From positions 574,683 to 638,682 of the forward strand of contig NZ_JAQMHR010000002.1 of NCBI RefSeq assembly GCF_028309625.1: a stretch of 64,000 nt of DNA, read 5' to 3'. The DNA comes from Trichococcus sp. K1Tr. GTDB taxonomy: Bacteria > Bacillota > Bacilli > Lactobacillales > Aerococcaceae. The notes below the pieces were generated by a model that was given only the letters and a program-made list of their open reading frames with translations, was not told the DNA's origin and made no database searches. Both the position numbers and the translations under genes were made by a program. This document shows, in pieces, positions 47,044-54,884 of the stretch; the stretch's first letter is position 1; each line of letters begins with the position of its first letter.

Positions 47044-47730
47044 TTAAATTTGGTTTAGGTGTCTTCCAATTACGTATTTTGAATGCGAGGTGCTGTTTGT
47101 TTCTTCTGTCTGCACCAGACTTTGGATCCATCCAGGCAGATAATTGTCGAATTTGACTTCCAGTACGCAGTCGATCCCGGGCTCCCTTATTCCGATTCGG
47201 CCATCGTGGAAGAAAGAGGATACTTGTGTGCTGGCGTGCATATCAAAATCCAGCGTGATGCGAGTGTTCCCGGGTCCGTAGGCGAAAGCTTCCCGTTCAT
47301 AAGTGATGATCACTTTTGGTTCCATGCATTGGCTTTTGCACTTTGCATAAAATTCCTGGAGCAAAGGATGGCTGGCATCAGCAAGGCAATCATATTTTTT
47401 TTGGATAAGCTGGTCTGCTATTTCTTTCGTGATGCAGGCGCTCTGTTTGTAACCGACTGCTCCGTCCTTGACTTTTTTTTCCAGGCGGATAAAGGAAGCG
47501 TCATTGTTGTAATAACGGATCCGGAACTTCTCGCGGTAACTGCGGCCATCCTCTTTGTCCCAATAAGCATCATCATAAATCGTGTCAAAATAGAGACTCC
47601 TGATGCTGTAGCTGTTGCCTACTGAATTCTCGTCATGTTTCAGGACCTTTCTCAGCCGACTTGTGAGGATGACTTTGTTCTTTTGGGAAATCTCGTGTTT
47701 GAATTCGTTTCGGTAGCATATTTCGCTCAT
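47044..47730 (-). CDS. VTC-domain protein (polyphosphate polymerase fold)
   Basis: 228 residues starting ICYRNEFKHEISQKNKVILTSRLRKVLKHD, with basic residues lining the tunnel in FRIRYYN, IRLEKKVK and VIITYERE, and a late acidic FDMH...LEVKFDNYLPGWI. This is the VTC domain, related to the triphosphate tunnel metalloenzymes and, in yeast, the catalytic part of the polyphosphate polymerase. Its activity in bacteria is not settled. First gene of the leftward cluster. Confidence 0.87.
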   Translation of the reverse strand: MSEICYRNEFKHEISQKNKVILTSRLRKVLKHDENSVGNSYSIRSLYFDTIYDDAYWDKEDGRSYREKFRIRYYNNDASFIRLEKKVKDGAVGYKQSACITKEIADQLIQKKYDCLADASHPLLQEFYAKCKSQCMEPKVIITYEREAFAYGPGNTRITLDFDMHASTQVSSFFHDGRIGIREPGIDCVLEVKFDNYLPGWIQSLVQTEETNSTSHSKYVIGRHLNQI

Positions 47731-47883
47731 AACGCTCGACCTCGTTTCTTGTTTCTCTTGATGTCCTTATTCTATGCCGATCCGGGAAACAATTCTCCGT
47801 AAACAGGGCAGAGAGTTGTTGCAAAAATGGGGCAAAGTGAGCGGAAAGATGCGTAAAGTTGAAAGAATGCCGAATCCAACTGC

Positions 47884-47933
47884 AAAAAAGGACCGAAACG
47901 CTGTCCTATGGGGGCGGGCAGCGTTTCGGTCCA
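47884..47933 (-). terminator. Terminator of the two-component operon
   Basis: GGACCGAAACGCTG and CAGCGTTTCGGTCC form a perfect 14-bp stem; on the minus strand TTTTTTGC follows. It separates the sensor kinase from the VTC gene, so the latter needs its own promoter. Confidence 0.9.
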
Positions 47934-47941
47934 TATTTTAT

Positions 47942-49366
47942 TTAATTGTTTGCATTTTGTTGCGGCAGGATGATCGTGAAAGTTGTTCCTTTTGCGGAAG
48001 ACATGACTTCTATGCGTCCGCCGTAGGTCTGCACGATCGATTGGACGATGGAAAGGCCGATGCCGTGGACGCCTTTATTGCCTTTGTAGAAGCGGTCGAA
48101 AATATGCGGCAGGTCTGTCTTGGAAATCGGTTCGCCATCATTGTAGATGGTGATCATGATCCGGTTGTCTATCTCCTTGCAGCCCAGGCGGATGATGCCT
48201 TTTGCGTAACGCAGGGCGTTGGAGATGAGATTCTGGAAGGCCCGTTCAAAATCCCGTTCATCATAATGGAACAGGACAGGATTCTTCTGGAAGTCGAACA
48301 GCACTTGCAGATTTTTTTGATCACTGACACTGGCGTAGCGTTCGGCGGTATATGCCAATGTTTCACGGATATCATTGGTGGCAGTCAACCGATCCGATGA
48401 ACGGGTCTCCAGACGCGACAGGTAAAGGATATCCTCAACAAGCGTGCCGAGTTTGTCGGTCTCGTTTTTGATCGCGATTGCGCCTTTTTTGTCATCGATG
48501 ATGCCGATTTCGATGCCTTCCGCGTTTGTCTTGATGATCTGCAAAGGTGTCCGCAATTCATGGGAAGCGTTCTGGAAGAACGTGCGCTGATCGGCGTCGT
48601 ACAGCTTGAGTTTTTTGGTGGTCTCGTTCATTGTCGTCTTCAGTTCATGTAGCTCCAAGTCGACAAATTCCTCATCGATCGTTTGATAGTTTCCTTCACC
48701 GATCTCTTTTGCGAACAGAGCCAGCGTCTGCAACGGTTTCGTTATTCTTGAGACGAGCAGATAGGTGATGGTGGCAATGGTTACCAGCCCAATCAGCATG
48801 ATGATCAAAAGAATCTGATTCAGGTTCTGCTCGAAGACGAACAGATCGGACATATTCAGGAAGAATACCGCGTAGGTCCCTTCCTCTTCGGCGTTTGGGG
48901 CGATGGAATAGTAGTAGAGATTATCCTCCAACTCCAATTTTCCATCGGCCGTCAATGCCAGCGTGATATCGGAACTTTCCAGTCCGGAAACGAAATTCGT
49001 CAACGAATCATCATCACTGAATCCGGTGTCCTGGATCTGCGGGAACAGTATTTCGAAATCTTCGGAAATGATCGTCTTTTGGACGCTGGATGCGAAGGCC
49101 GTATGCGGTTCAGGATTTTTTTCCCGTGGCTCATCCACAACTTCTGCATCCGATGCGGCGGGTTCCGGGTCCAATTTTTTGTCCTCAACGAAGGGGCGCT
49201 CGATGTAATTTTGTCGCGCTTCGACAAGCAGCGAGGCCGCTGCTGTTTCGATGTACTGGGTAAAGAAAAAATTGAACACCAGATAAATCAAGGTAAAGAT
49301 GGCAGCCAACAGCAAGGTAACGGTCGTCAGAAGACGGATCTTCAAACTTTTTTTCGATGTCTTCAT
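47942..49366 (-). CDS. Sensor histidine kinase
   Basis: 474 residues from ATG 49366, which overlaps the response-regulator stop in ATGA; the frame upstream is not used. Two membrane helices (about 8-35 and 185-210) bracket an extracytoplasmic acidic sensor domain. HAMP follows, then the H-box FFQNASHELRTPLQIIKTNAEG with the phospho-His, N-box FERAFQNLISNALRYA, G1 IYNDGEP, and G2 GVHGIGLSIVQSIVQTYGG. Ligand unknown. Because the VTC-DUF4956-beta-helix cluster is next to it in the same orientation, that cluster is a candidate target. Confidence 0.92.
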   Translation of the reverse strand: MKTSKKSLKIRLLTTVTLLLAAIFTLIYLVFNFFFTQYIETAAASLLVEARQNYIERPFVEDKKLDPEPAASDAEVVDEPREKNPEPHTAFASSVQKTIISEDFEILFPQIQDTGFSDDDSLTNFVSGLESSDITLALTADGKLELEDNLYYYSIAPNAEEEGTYAVFFLNMSDLFVFEQNLNQILLIIMLIGLVTIATITYLLVSRITKPLQTLALFAKEIGEGNYQTIDEEFVDLELHELKTTMNETTKKLKLYDADQRTFFQNASHELRTPLQIIKTNAEGIEIGIIDDKKGAIAIKNETDKLGTLVEDILYLSRLETRSSDRLTATNDIRETLAYTAERYASVSDQKNLQVLFDFQKNPVLFHYDERDFERAFQNLISNALRYAKGIIRLGCKEIDNRIMITIYNDGEPISKTDLPHIFDRFYKGNKGVHGIGLSIVQSIVQTYGGRIEVMSSAKGTTFTIILPQQNANN

Positions 49367-50064
49367 CCTGCAGACGACTCCTTCACGGTGAAGCCGAATC
49401 CCCAAACGGTCTCGATCTCGACTGTGGAACCGGTCAGTTTTTTGCGCAGGCGCCTTACCGTATCATCGCAGGCCCGCGTCTCGATGTCCTTGCCGTAGCC
49501 CCAGATCGAGTCCAAAAGTTCGTCCCTGGAAACAGCACGGTTTTTGTTTTCTATTAGATAGACGAACACATTGTATTCATTCGGTGTCAGGTTGAGGGAA
49601 GTACCATTCTGTTTGACGGACATGGCGGCCAGATCGATCTCGATATCGCCGATCCGCAGTGTCGCGTCTTCCTGGCGGGAAGGCATGCGTTCCTGATCCA
49701 TCTTGATGCGGCGCAGCATCGCTTTCACGCGCATGTTCAGGGCGATGGCACTGAACGGTTTCGTGAAATAATCATCACTGCCAAGGTTGATGCCCGTTGC
49801 GTAATCCATGTCGCTGTCTTTTGCGGTCAGGATGATGATCGGGACCGAACTGATGTCGCGTATTTTTTTGGTGATCTCGAAGCCGCTCGATCCCGGCATC
49901 ATCACATCCAGGATGACCAGGTCCGGTTGTTTGTTCAGGAAAGCATCGTAGAGCAGATCGCCGTTCGGAAAGTCGGAGACCACATAGCCCTCGCTCTCCA
50001 AAAATGTCTTCACCGTCAAACGGATGCCATCTTCATCTTCTGCGATATATATTTCTTCATTCAT
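49363..50064 (-). CDS. OmpR/PhoB-family response regulator
   Basis: 233 residues. Receiver domain 1-120 with acidic pocket (AEDED), phospho-acceptor Asp53 in LVILDVMMPG, and the conserved Thr and Lys in IILTAKDSD. The winged-helix effector domain (about 135-230) has LTPNEYNVFVYLIENKNRAVSRDELLDSIWGYGKD. Overlaps the kinase gene by 4 bp. Confidence 0.94.
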   Translation of the reverse strand: MNEEIYIAEDEDGIRLTVKTFLESEGYVVSDFPNGDLLYDAFLNKQPDLVILDVMMPGSSGFEITKKIRDISSVPIIILTAKDSDMDYATGINLGSDDYFTKPFSAIALNMRVKAMLRRIKMDQERMPSRQEDATLRIGDIEIDLAAMSVKQNGTSLNLTPNEYNVFVYLIENKNRAVSRDELLDSIWGYGKDIETRACDDTVRRLRKKLTGSTVEIETVWGFGFTVKESSAG

Positions 50065-50280
50065 AATTTAATCCACCCCATTCTTGTATCCAGTATAACC
50101 GATTTTCATTGGGAAGATTACGAAAAACTGCGGCAATCCTGCAGAAATTGGGGGCAGACAAACACTATTTTTCCATCCTTCTGAAAATAGATAGCACATC
50201 GTCGGGACAAACTGGTAAAATAGCGTATAGTCCTTCGAGAAGTCGGGCTGTGAATTTTTGATTTTTGGAGGAATAAACAA

Positions 50281-50781
50281 ATGACCCTTACACATAGAAA
50301 CGCAACTTTGGATGATGTGGAAGATATCGTCGCCATCTACAACCAGACGATTCCTAGCCGGATGGTGACGGCCGATCTGGAACCGGTGACCGTCAAACAA
50401 AAAATGGGCTGGTTCCTGGACCATTCGCCGAGCTACAGACCGATATGGGTTTTTGAAGAGGATGGGAAAATCTGCGCTTGGGTGAGCTTTCAGGCTTTCC
50501 ACGAGCGCGCCGCTTACGACAAGACAGCAGAATTGAGCATCTATATCCATGAAGACTACCGCGGCAAAAAAATGGGTACACAGATTATGGAGGTGGTATT
50601 GGCTGCCTGCGACGAGTTGGACATCACAAATCTGGTCTGCCTTATCTTCGGCCACAATGCACCAAGCATCGGGCTGATGAAAAAATTCGGCTTTGAACAA
50701 TGGGGATATTTACCGAGAGTGGCTGAACTCGACGGCATCGAGCGCGATCTCGTCTACTTGGGCAAAAGAGTGCGCGACTGA
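50281..50781 (+). CDS. GNAT N-acetyltransferase, phosphinothricin acetyltransferase-like
   Basis: 166 residues, starting THRNATLDDVEDIVAIYNQTIPSRMVTADLEP as in the Pat/YwnH subgroup, with the acetyl-CoA loop HEDYRGKKMGTQIM and a late NAPSIGLMKKFGFEQWGYL. Members acetylate phosphinothricin, methionine sulfoximine or related amino acids. GGAGG lies 9 nt before the ATG. Stand-alone gene, divergent from the two-component operon. Confidence 0.85.
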   Translation: MTLTHRNATLDDVEDIVAIYNQTIPSRMVTADLEPVTVKQKMGWFLDHSPSYRPIWVFEEDGKICAWVSFQAFHERAAYDKTAELSIYIHEDYRGKKMGTQIMEVVLAACDELDITNLVCLIFGHNAPSIGLMKKFGFEQWGYLPRVAELDGIERDLVYLGKRVRD

Positions 50782-50933
50782 CTCTCGAAACGGTATTATA
50801 AGGGATTGAAGGCCTTTTGCGGTTTCCGTTTTGCAGGTGCAGAAACACGCGTCAGTTATCTATCGTCAGCGACAATATTGCGTGTTGCTTATGATAAGTC
50901 TGTTAACATATTGTTAACATTGCGTTATTTTTA

Positions 50934-51003
50934 TTGCATACTCCATCCATCTAGTATAATTAGTAAGTAAGTTTTTGAAATTATTTTATAAAGGATGGAT
51001 GGA
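50934..51003 (+). promoter_or_regulatory. Promoter region of EamA gene with flanking inverted repeat
   Basis: TTGCAT (50934-50939) and TATAAT (50955-50960) with a short 15-nt spacer. CTCCATCCAT (50941-50950) in the spacer is repeated in inverse as ATGGATGGAG (50994-51003) over the ribosome site. Upstream, GTTAAC occurs twice 11 bp apart (50902 and 50913). The short spacer and the repeat suggest an activator or repressor acts here. Confidence 0.5.
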
Positions 51004-51005
51004 GC

Positions 51006-51899
51006 ATGTGGTTTTTATTTGCGATAGTTTCCGTTTTGGCCTGGGGCACAGCGGATTTGTTTTATAAAAAGGGGAGCGATCCGAAAGATAAATACAGTTA
51101 TCTGAAGATCGTCATCATGGTCGGTGCGGTCATGGGGATCCATGCGGTCTATGTCATGCTGACTTCCGGGGTGGTCTACGACCCGAGCAACATGATCACG
51201 TACCTGCCTGTATCAGCGTTGTACATCTTATCGATGGCGGTCGGCTACGCCGGATTGCGATTTCTGGAACTGTCGATTTCTTCACCGGTACAAAACTCGT
51301 CCGGCGCGATATCGGGCTTGCTGACTTTCATTTTCTTGGGTCAAACAATGACCGGTCTCCAGTTTTTTGCGGTAGGCCTGATAACGGCCGGCGTCATCCT
51401 GCTGTCGGTATTCGAACAGCGGTTTGCTGAGGCAGAAAAGAAAGAGAACAAGGAAATGGTGGACCGTAAGTATAAATACGGAGCGATCGCTTTGTTGTTC
51501 CCGCTGGGTTATGCATTGATCGATTCCCTTGGGACTTTCGCGGATGCGTGGGTCTTCGACAGAGGGATGGACGAAATGCAGGCGAACATTTCTTATGAAT
51601 TGACCTGGCTGATTGTAGCGGTTTTGGCTTGGATTTATCTTGTCTTGATCAAGAAGGAAACCTTTGCTTTGCGCGATCAGAAAGACCGCGGCCTGGCAGC
51701 CATCTTCGAAACATTGGGGCAGTTCTTCTATGTTTTTGCGATCAGCGCAAACGCAGTCATCGTTGCGCCGCTGATTTCTTCCTATAGTATGGTGTCCGTC
51801 ATCCTTTCGCGGATCTTCTTGAAGGAAAAGCTGACTGCAAAACAATACGCAGTCATCGCAATGATCATGGTAGGGATCTTCATCTTAGGCTTCGAATAG
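51006..51899 (+). CDS. EamA/DMT-superfamily transporter
   Basis: 297 residues with ten predicted helices in two EamA repeats; starts MWFLFAIVSVLAWGTADLFYKKGS. Internal loop EAEKKENKEMVDRKYKYG separates the halves. Second repeat ends LSRIFLKEKLTAKQYAVIAMIMVGIFILG, the typical EamA close. Substrate unknown (family: amino acids, nucleotides, sugars). GGATGGATGGAGC gives the ribosome site. Monocistronic with own terminator. Confidence 0.83.
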   Translation: MWFLFAIVSVLAWGTADLFYKKGSDPKDKYSYLKIVIMVGAVMGIHAVYVMLTSGVVYDPSNMITYLPVSALYILSMAVGYAGLRFLELSISSPVQNSSGAISGLLTFIFLGQTMTGLQFFAVGLITAGVILLSVFEQRFAEAEKKENKEMVDRKYKYGAIALLFPLGYALIDSLGTFADAWVFDRGMDEMQANISYELTWLIVAVLAWIYLVLIKKETFALRDQKDRGLAAIFETLGQFFYVFAISANAVIVAPLISSYSMVSVILSRIFLKEKLTAKQYAVIAMIMVGIFILGFE

Positions 51900-51910
51900 T
51901 TTTATGCGGA

Positions 51911-51936
51911 AAAGCGGCTGAAAGCCGCTTTTTTGC
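51911..51936 (+). terminator. Terminator after EamA gene
   Basis: AAAGCGGC and GCCGCTTT with a TGAAA-type loop, followed by TTTTTT. Confidence 0.9.
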
Positions 51937-51999
51937 GTTGTGCCGATGTACCTGTGGGCGGACGGGGACTCTATACCAAGGAGGAAAGGGGGTCTCGTC

Positions 52000-52129
52000 C
52001 TCCGGCGGGCAGTGGCCTCGTCGGAGGACGGGATGAGGATTGGGCTTCAACAACGGGGAGCGGTGATCTGGCCGGAGAAACCACCTGAATATAACCCACC
52101 AGCTCCTGCGAAAGACAAGTTCACAGGAG
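52000..52129. repeat. CTCCGG palindromic repeat array, three units, 51-52-bp period
   Basis: Units begin at 52000 (CTCCGGCGGGCAG...GTCGGAG), 52051 (CAACGGGGAG...GGCCGGAG, left arm degenerate) and 52103 (CTCCTGCGAAAG...TTCACAGGAG). The array fills most of the gap between the EamA terminator and the patatin gene. Confidence 0.75.
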
Positions 52130-52222
52130 GTAGCGTTCCTTCAATAGTCTTCTTTTTTGTAGATTCCGCCGAAATAAGCGATAATTATGGTAGAATACGA
52201 CTTTTGAAGGAAGGGAACGCAT

Positions 52223-53131
52223 ATGGAATCGCCTGAACAAGCAGAAAAAGGCAAGGGACTGTTTGGACTCAGTCTGGCTGGAGGCGGCCTGAAGTCCTTT
52301 GCGCAGCTTGCCGTCCTTCATGATCTCGAGAAGCATCACGTCAAAATCGATGCCGTCGCAGGCACTTCGATGGGGGCGGTCGTAGCGGCTTTGGTGGCCA
52401 GCGGGCTCACGGCATCCGAGATCGAGGAAACCTTATTGGAAGAGGAACGGGAATTTGCCGATCGCGGCGTTTTCAGCAGGCCCGCCTATCTGCTCTTTCA
52501 GCATGTAAGGGAACACAATAACGGCTTCGTTGAATTGCAGAATCTACAACAGATGGCCTGTCAATTATTTGAAAAAATTGGCTGCCGAATGCTTTCCGAC
52601 TGCCGGTTGCCTATCGCGATCACGACCGTGGACATCCACACAAGCGAATTGATTGTTTTCACCAACAAACCCGATTTTTTCACGAGCCCGACCGGAGATT
52701 GGCTCATCTACCCGCAGGATATCGAATTGGGAGTTGCCGTAGCGGCGTCCTGTGCGTTTCCGATGATCTTTTCCACTGCGGAAATCGACGGGAGACAGTT
52801 GGTCGATGGCGGGGTGATGATGAATTTGCCTATCCCTCTTTTTGACCGTTCGCTCTTCAGCGTGCTGATGTCCGTGTCGATGATCTATGATGCGGTCGAT
52901 CGGCAACTGGAATCGCCGTTCAATGTCGCGATCCAAAGTTTGGATATTCTTATTCGGCAGATGGATCGCCAATTGACGAAGCAGGCGGATATCCAGGTGA
53001 ACTTCCCGATTGAACCGCAGTTGGTATTCAAAGTGGGTGCCGGTCCGGATGTCATCGCCATCGCCAATGAGATGCTGCGGAATAATCCGATCGACTACAG
53101 TATGTTGGAAACACATCGACAGCAGGGATGA
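52223..53131 (+). CDS. Patatin-like phospholipase
   Basis: 302 residues, RssA/NTE-like. The oxyanion loop is LAGGGLKSF, the nucleophile elbow GTSMGAVVAAL (Ser in GxSxG), and the catalytic Asp lies in VDGGVMMNLP. Acyl hydrolase of phospholipids or lysophospholipids by family; no signal peptide, so cytosolic or membrane-associated. GAAGG precedes the ATG. Stand-alone. Confidence 0.88.
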   Translation: MESPEQAEKGKGLFGLSLAGGGLKSFAQLAVLHDLEKHHVKIDAVAGTSMGAVVAALVASGLTASEIEETLLEEEREFADRGVFSRPAYLLFQHVREHNNGFVELQNLQQMACQLFEKIGCRMLSDCRLPIAITTVDIHTSELIVFTNKPDFFTSPTGDWLIYPQDIELGVAVAASCAFPMIFSTAEIDGRQLVDGGVMMNLPIPLFDRSLFSVLMSVSMIYDAVDRQLESPFNVAIQSLDILIRQMDRQLTKQADIQVNFPIEPQLVFKVGAGPDVIAIANEMLRNNPIDYSMLETHRQQG

Positions 53132-53179
53132 GGACGAAGACGAATAAAGCTGCGCAGCCAGCCGGAAGGAGGTCCGCAA

Positions 53180-53254
53180 CTCCGGCGAGAGAGCTCTCAC
53201 CGGAGTACACGTGAAAAAAAAGCCTGAACTCCGGCGAGCAACGCCTAACCGGAG
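53180..53254. repeat. CTCCGG palindromic repeat array, two clear units, 49-bp period
   Basis: 53180 (CTCCGGCGAG-AGAGCT-CTCACCGGAG) is the best-conserved unit in the window; 53229 (CTCCGGCGAG-CAACGC-CTAACCGGAG) is nearly identical. A degenerate right arm (GCCGGAAG, 53161) hints at a third. Lies between convergent patatin and MetE-like genes. Confidence 0.85.
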
Positions 53255-53262
53255 TTCAGGCG

Positions 53263-53290
53263 GCCTACCGTCGCAAGCCTACCGTCGCAA
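53263..53290. repeat. Tandem 14-bp duplication
   Basis: GCCTACCGTCGCAA occurs twice head to tail right after the palindromic array. Probably slippage. Confidence 0.85.
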
Positions 53291-53327
53291 GCCAGCTAGC
53301 GCTTCCGCCCACCTAGACTGAATCACA

Positions 53328-53362
53328 CCAAAAAACGCACAATCGGCTGATTGTGCGTTTCA
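53328..53362 (-). terminator. Terminator of the MetE-like gene
   Basis: AAACGCACAATC and GATTGTGCGTTT form a 12-bp stem with a 4-nt loop; on the minus strand TTTTTTGG follows. Confidence 0.9.
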
Positions 53363-53373
53363 TCATTATGAGA

Positions 53374-54474
53374 TTAATCTTCTGGCCAAACTTCTTTGGC
53401 GATTTCCACAACGTGGCGTACTTTAGCCCATTGTTCTGCTTCCGTCAGCAAGTTGCCTTCTTCGGTGGAGGCGAATCCGCATTGCGGGCTCAACGCTAAT
53501 TGATCCAAAGGCACGTATTTACTGGCTTCCTTGATGCGGGCTTTGATTTCTTCTTTGTCTTCCAGCTCAGCTGTCTTCGAAGTAACCAGGCCTAATACGA
53601 TGCGGCCTTTGCCTTTGAAGAAGGCAAGTGGCTCGAAACCGCCGGAACGATCGGTATCATACTCCAGGAAGTAACCGTCAAAACTTGTTTGTCCGAACAG
53701 TTCTTCTGCAATCGGATCATAAGCGCCTTCCAATGAGTGATGGGATTTGTAGTTACCGCGACAGACATGTGTCGTCAAGACAAGATCAGCAGGTTTTGCT
53801 TCGATGATGGCTTGAACGTTCTCAGCGGCAACGCGTTTGGAAGCTTTGTACTCTTCCGAATCATTTGCGAAGTTACAAAGGAAGCCCCAGTGTACATCGT
53901 CCAATTGCAGGTGACGGCAGCCCAGGTCGTAGAAAGCCTGGACAGTGTCGATGTAAGCTTGTTGCACGTCAGCTTGGTACGCTTCAACCGAAGGATAGAT
54001 CTCTTCGTTGCGGTAGCCTGGATAGAAAACTTCGTTCGGGCTAGGGATCGTGAATTTCGCCACGCCTTGGTCACCGACGATTTCGTTCAATGATTTGAAA
54101 GCAGCCAGGAAAGGGTGGTTCGGATTGAAGGAGATTTTGCCGACGTTGCGGAAAGCGTACTTACGGACTTCCACATCCCCGAAGTCATAGCCGTGTTCCG
54201 GCACATAGCCTTCAAATCCGTTCAGGTTTTCGATGAAATCGATATGCCACCAAGAGCGACGGAATTCGCCGTCAGTGAAACCTTTCAAACCATTTTCCTT
54301 TTGGTCTTTGACCAATTTCGTGATTTCTTCCGTTTCCACTTGGTCCAAAGCGGCTGCATCGATTTCGCCGGCTGCAAATTTCAAGCGCGCTTCCTTCAAT
54401 GGTTCTGTGCGTAAAAAGCTCCCTACGTGGTCGGCTCTGAATGGTAAAGTTGTTGTTTTTTGTGCTGTTGTCAT
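53374..54474 (-). CDS. Cobalamin-independent methionine synthase-like protein (MetE C-terminal domain only)
   Basis: 366 residues, YxjG/YxjH type: only the C-terminal catalytic barrel of MetE, without the N-terminal half. FRADHVGSFLRTEPLKEARLKF at the start; zinc ligands appear in LQLDDVHWGF (His), THVCRGNY (His-x-Cys region) and SPQCGFAST (late Cys). In Bacillus such proteins take part in methionine salvage or core methylation with another methyl donor. It is controlled by a T-box leader, which supports a role in methionine supply. Confidence 0.88.
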   Translation of the reverse strand: MTTAQKTTTLPFRADHVGSFLRTEPLKEARLKFAAGEIDAAALDQVETEEITKLVKDQKENGLKGFTDGEFRRSWWHIDFIENLNGFEGYVPEHGYDFGDVEVRKYAFRNVGKISFNPNHPFLAAFKSLNEIVGDQGVAKFTIPSPNEVFYPGYRNEEIYPSVEAYQADVQQAYIDTVQAFYDLGCRHLQLDDVHWGFLCNFANDSEEYKASKRVAAENVQAIIEAKPADLVLTTHVCRGNYKSHHSLEGAYDPIAEELFGQTSFDGYFLEYDTDRSGGFEPLAFFKGKGRIVLGLVTSKTAELEDKEEIKARIKEASKYVPLDQLALSPQCGFASTEEGNLLTEAEQWAKVRHVVEIAKEVWPED

Positions 54475-54525
54475 GTTATTTTCCTTCTTTCAATTTTTAT
54501 TTTTTGTCAAACGATATCGTACAGT

Positions 54526-54564
54526 AAAAAAAATACGCCCCCGCACATTGCTGTGCAAGGACGT
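54526..54564 (-). terminator. T-box-controlled terminator upstream of the MetE-like gene
   Basis: On the minus strand CGTCCTTGCACAG and its partner TGTGCGGGGGCG form a stem followed by TATTTTTTTT. It lies between the T-box motif and the start codon, as in transcriptional T-box switches. Confidence 0.88.
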
Positions 54565-54815
54565 ATGATTGCTCATCGTGATACCACCTTGGTTCAGGGT
54601 ATGCTCGCGCATGCCCCCTCAGTCAGTACGCAAGACGACCGTTCTGTCTTGTTATACTGCGGCATTGTAACGTATGCAGACGTGGCTTGCTGAGGCCCTA
54701 AGGCGTTCGCAAACCAATCACTCTAAGACCATTTTCTGGATGACTTTCCTGTCCTCTTCTCAGATGCCGAGGTTCTCTGTGCATTTCCGTTATCCGTACT
54801 CTTCTTTTCACCGTG
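54565..54815 (-). ncRNA. T-box leader (probably tRNA-Met sensing)
   Basis: The minus strand carries TGAACCAAGGTGGTATCACG (T-box motif core at 54577-54590, pairing bulge TGGT) just before a terminator. About 200 nt of structured leader lie before it, including AGAGAACCTCGGCATCTGAGAAGAGGACAGG, which resembles stem I with its AGAGA-like bulge. An ATG in the AAAATGGTCT stretch (about 54727-54740) could be the specifier codon for methionine, consistent with the downstream gene. Uncharged tRNA binding would favour the antiterminator and expression. Confidence 0.85.
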
Positions 54816-54836
54816 AGGTTGTTTGAATTTATATAC

Positions 54837-54865
54837 ATAATAACAACACGATTAGTAAGTGTCAA
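54837..54865 (-). promoter_or_regulatory. Promoter of the T-box leader
   Basis: On the minus strand TTGACA (54865-54860), 17-nt spacer, TATTAT (54842-54837). Very good sigma-A match; the T-box RNA would start near 54830. Confidence 0.88.
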
Positions 54866-54884
54866 ATGTTTTCTCACGAAAATT

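Noticed and set aside
47774..48400. 208-codon open frame on the plus strand at the end of the sensor kinase gene
   Set aside because: It runs through the terminator and antisense to the kinase catalytic domain.
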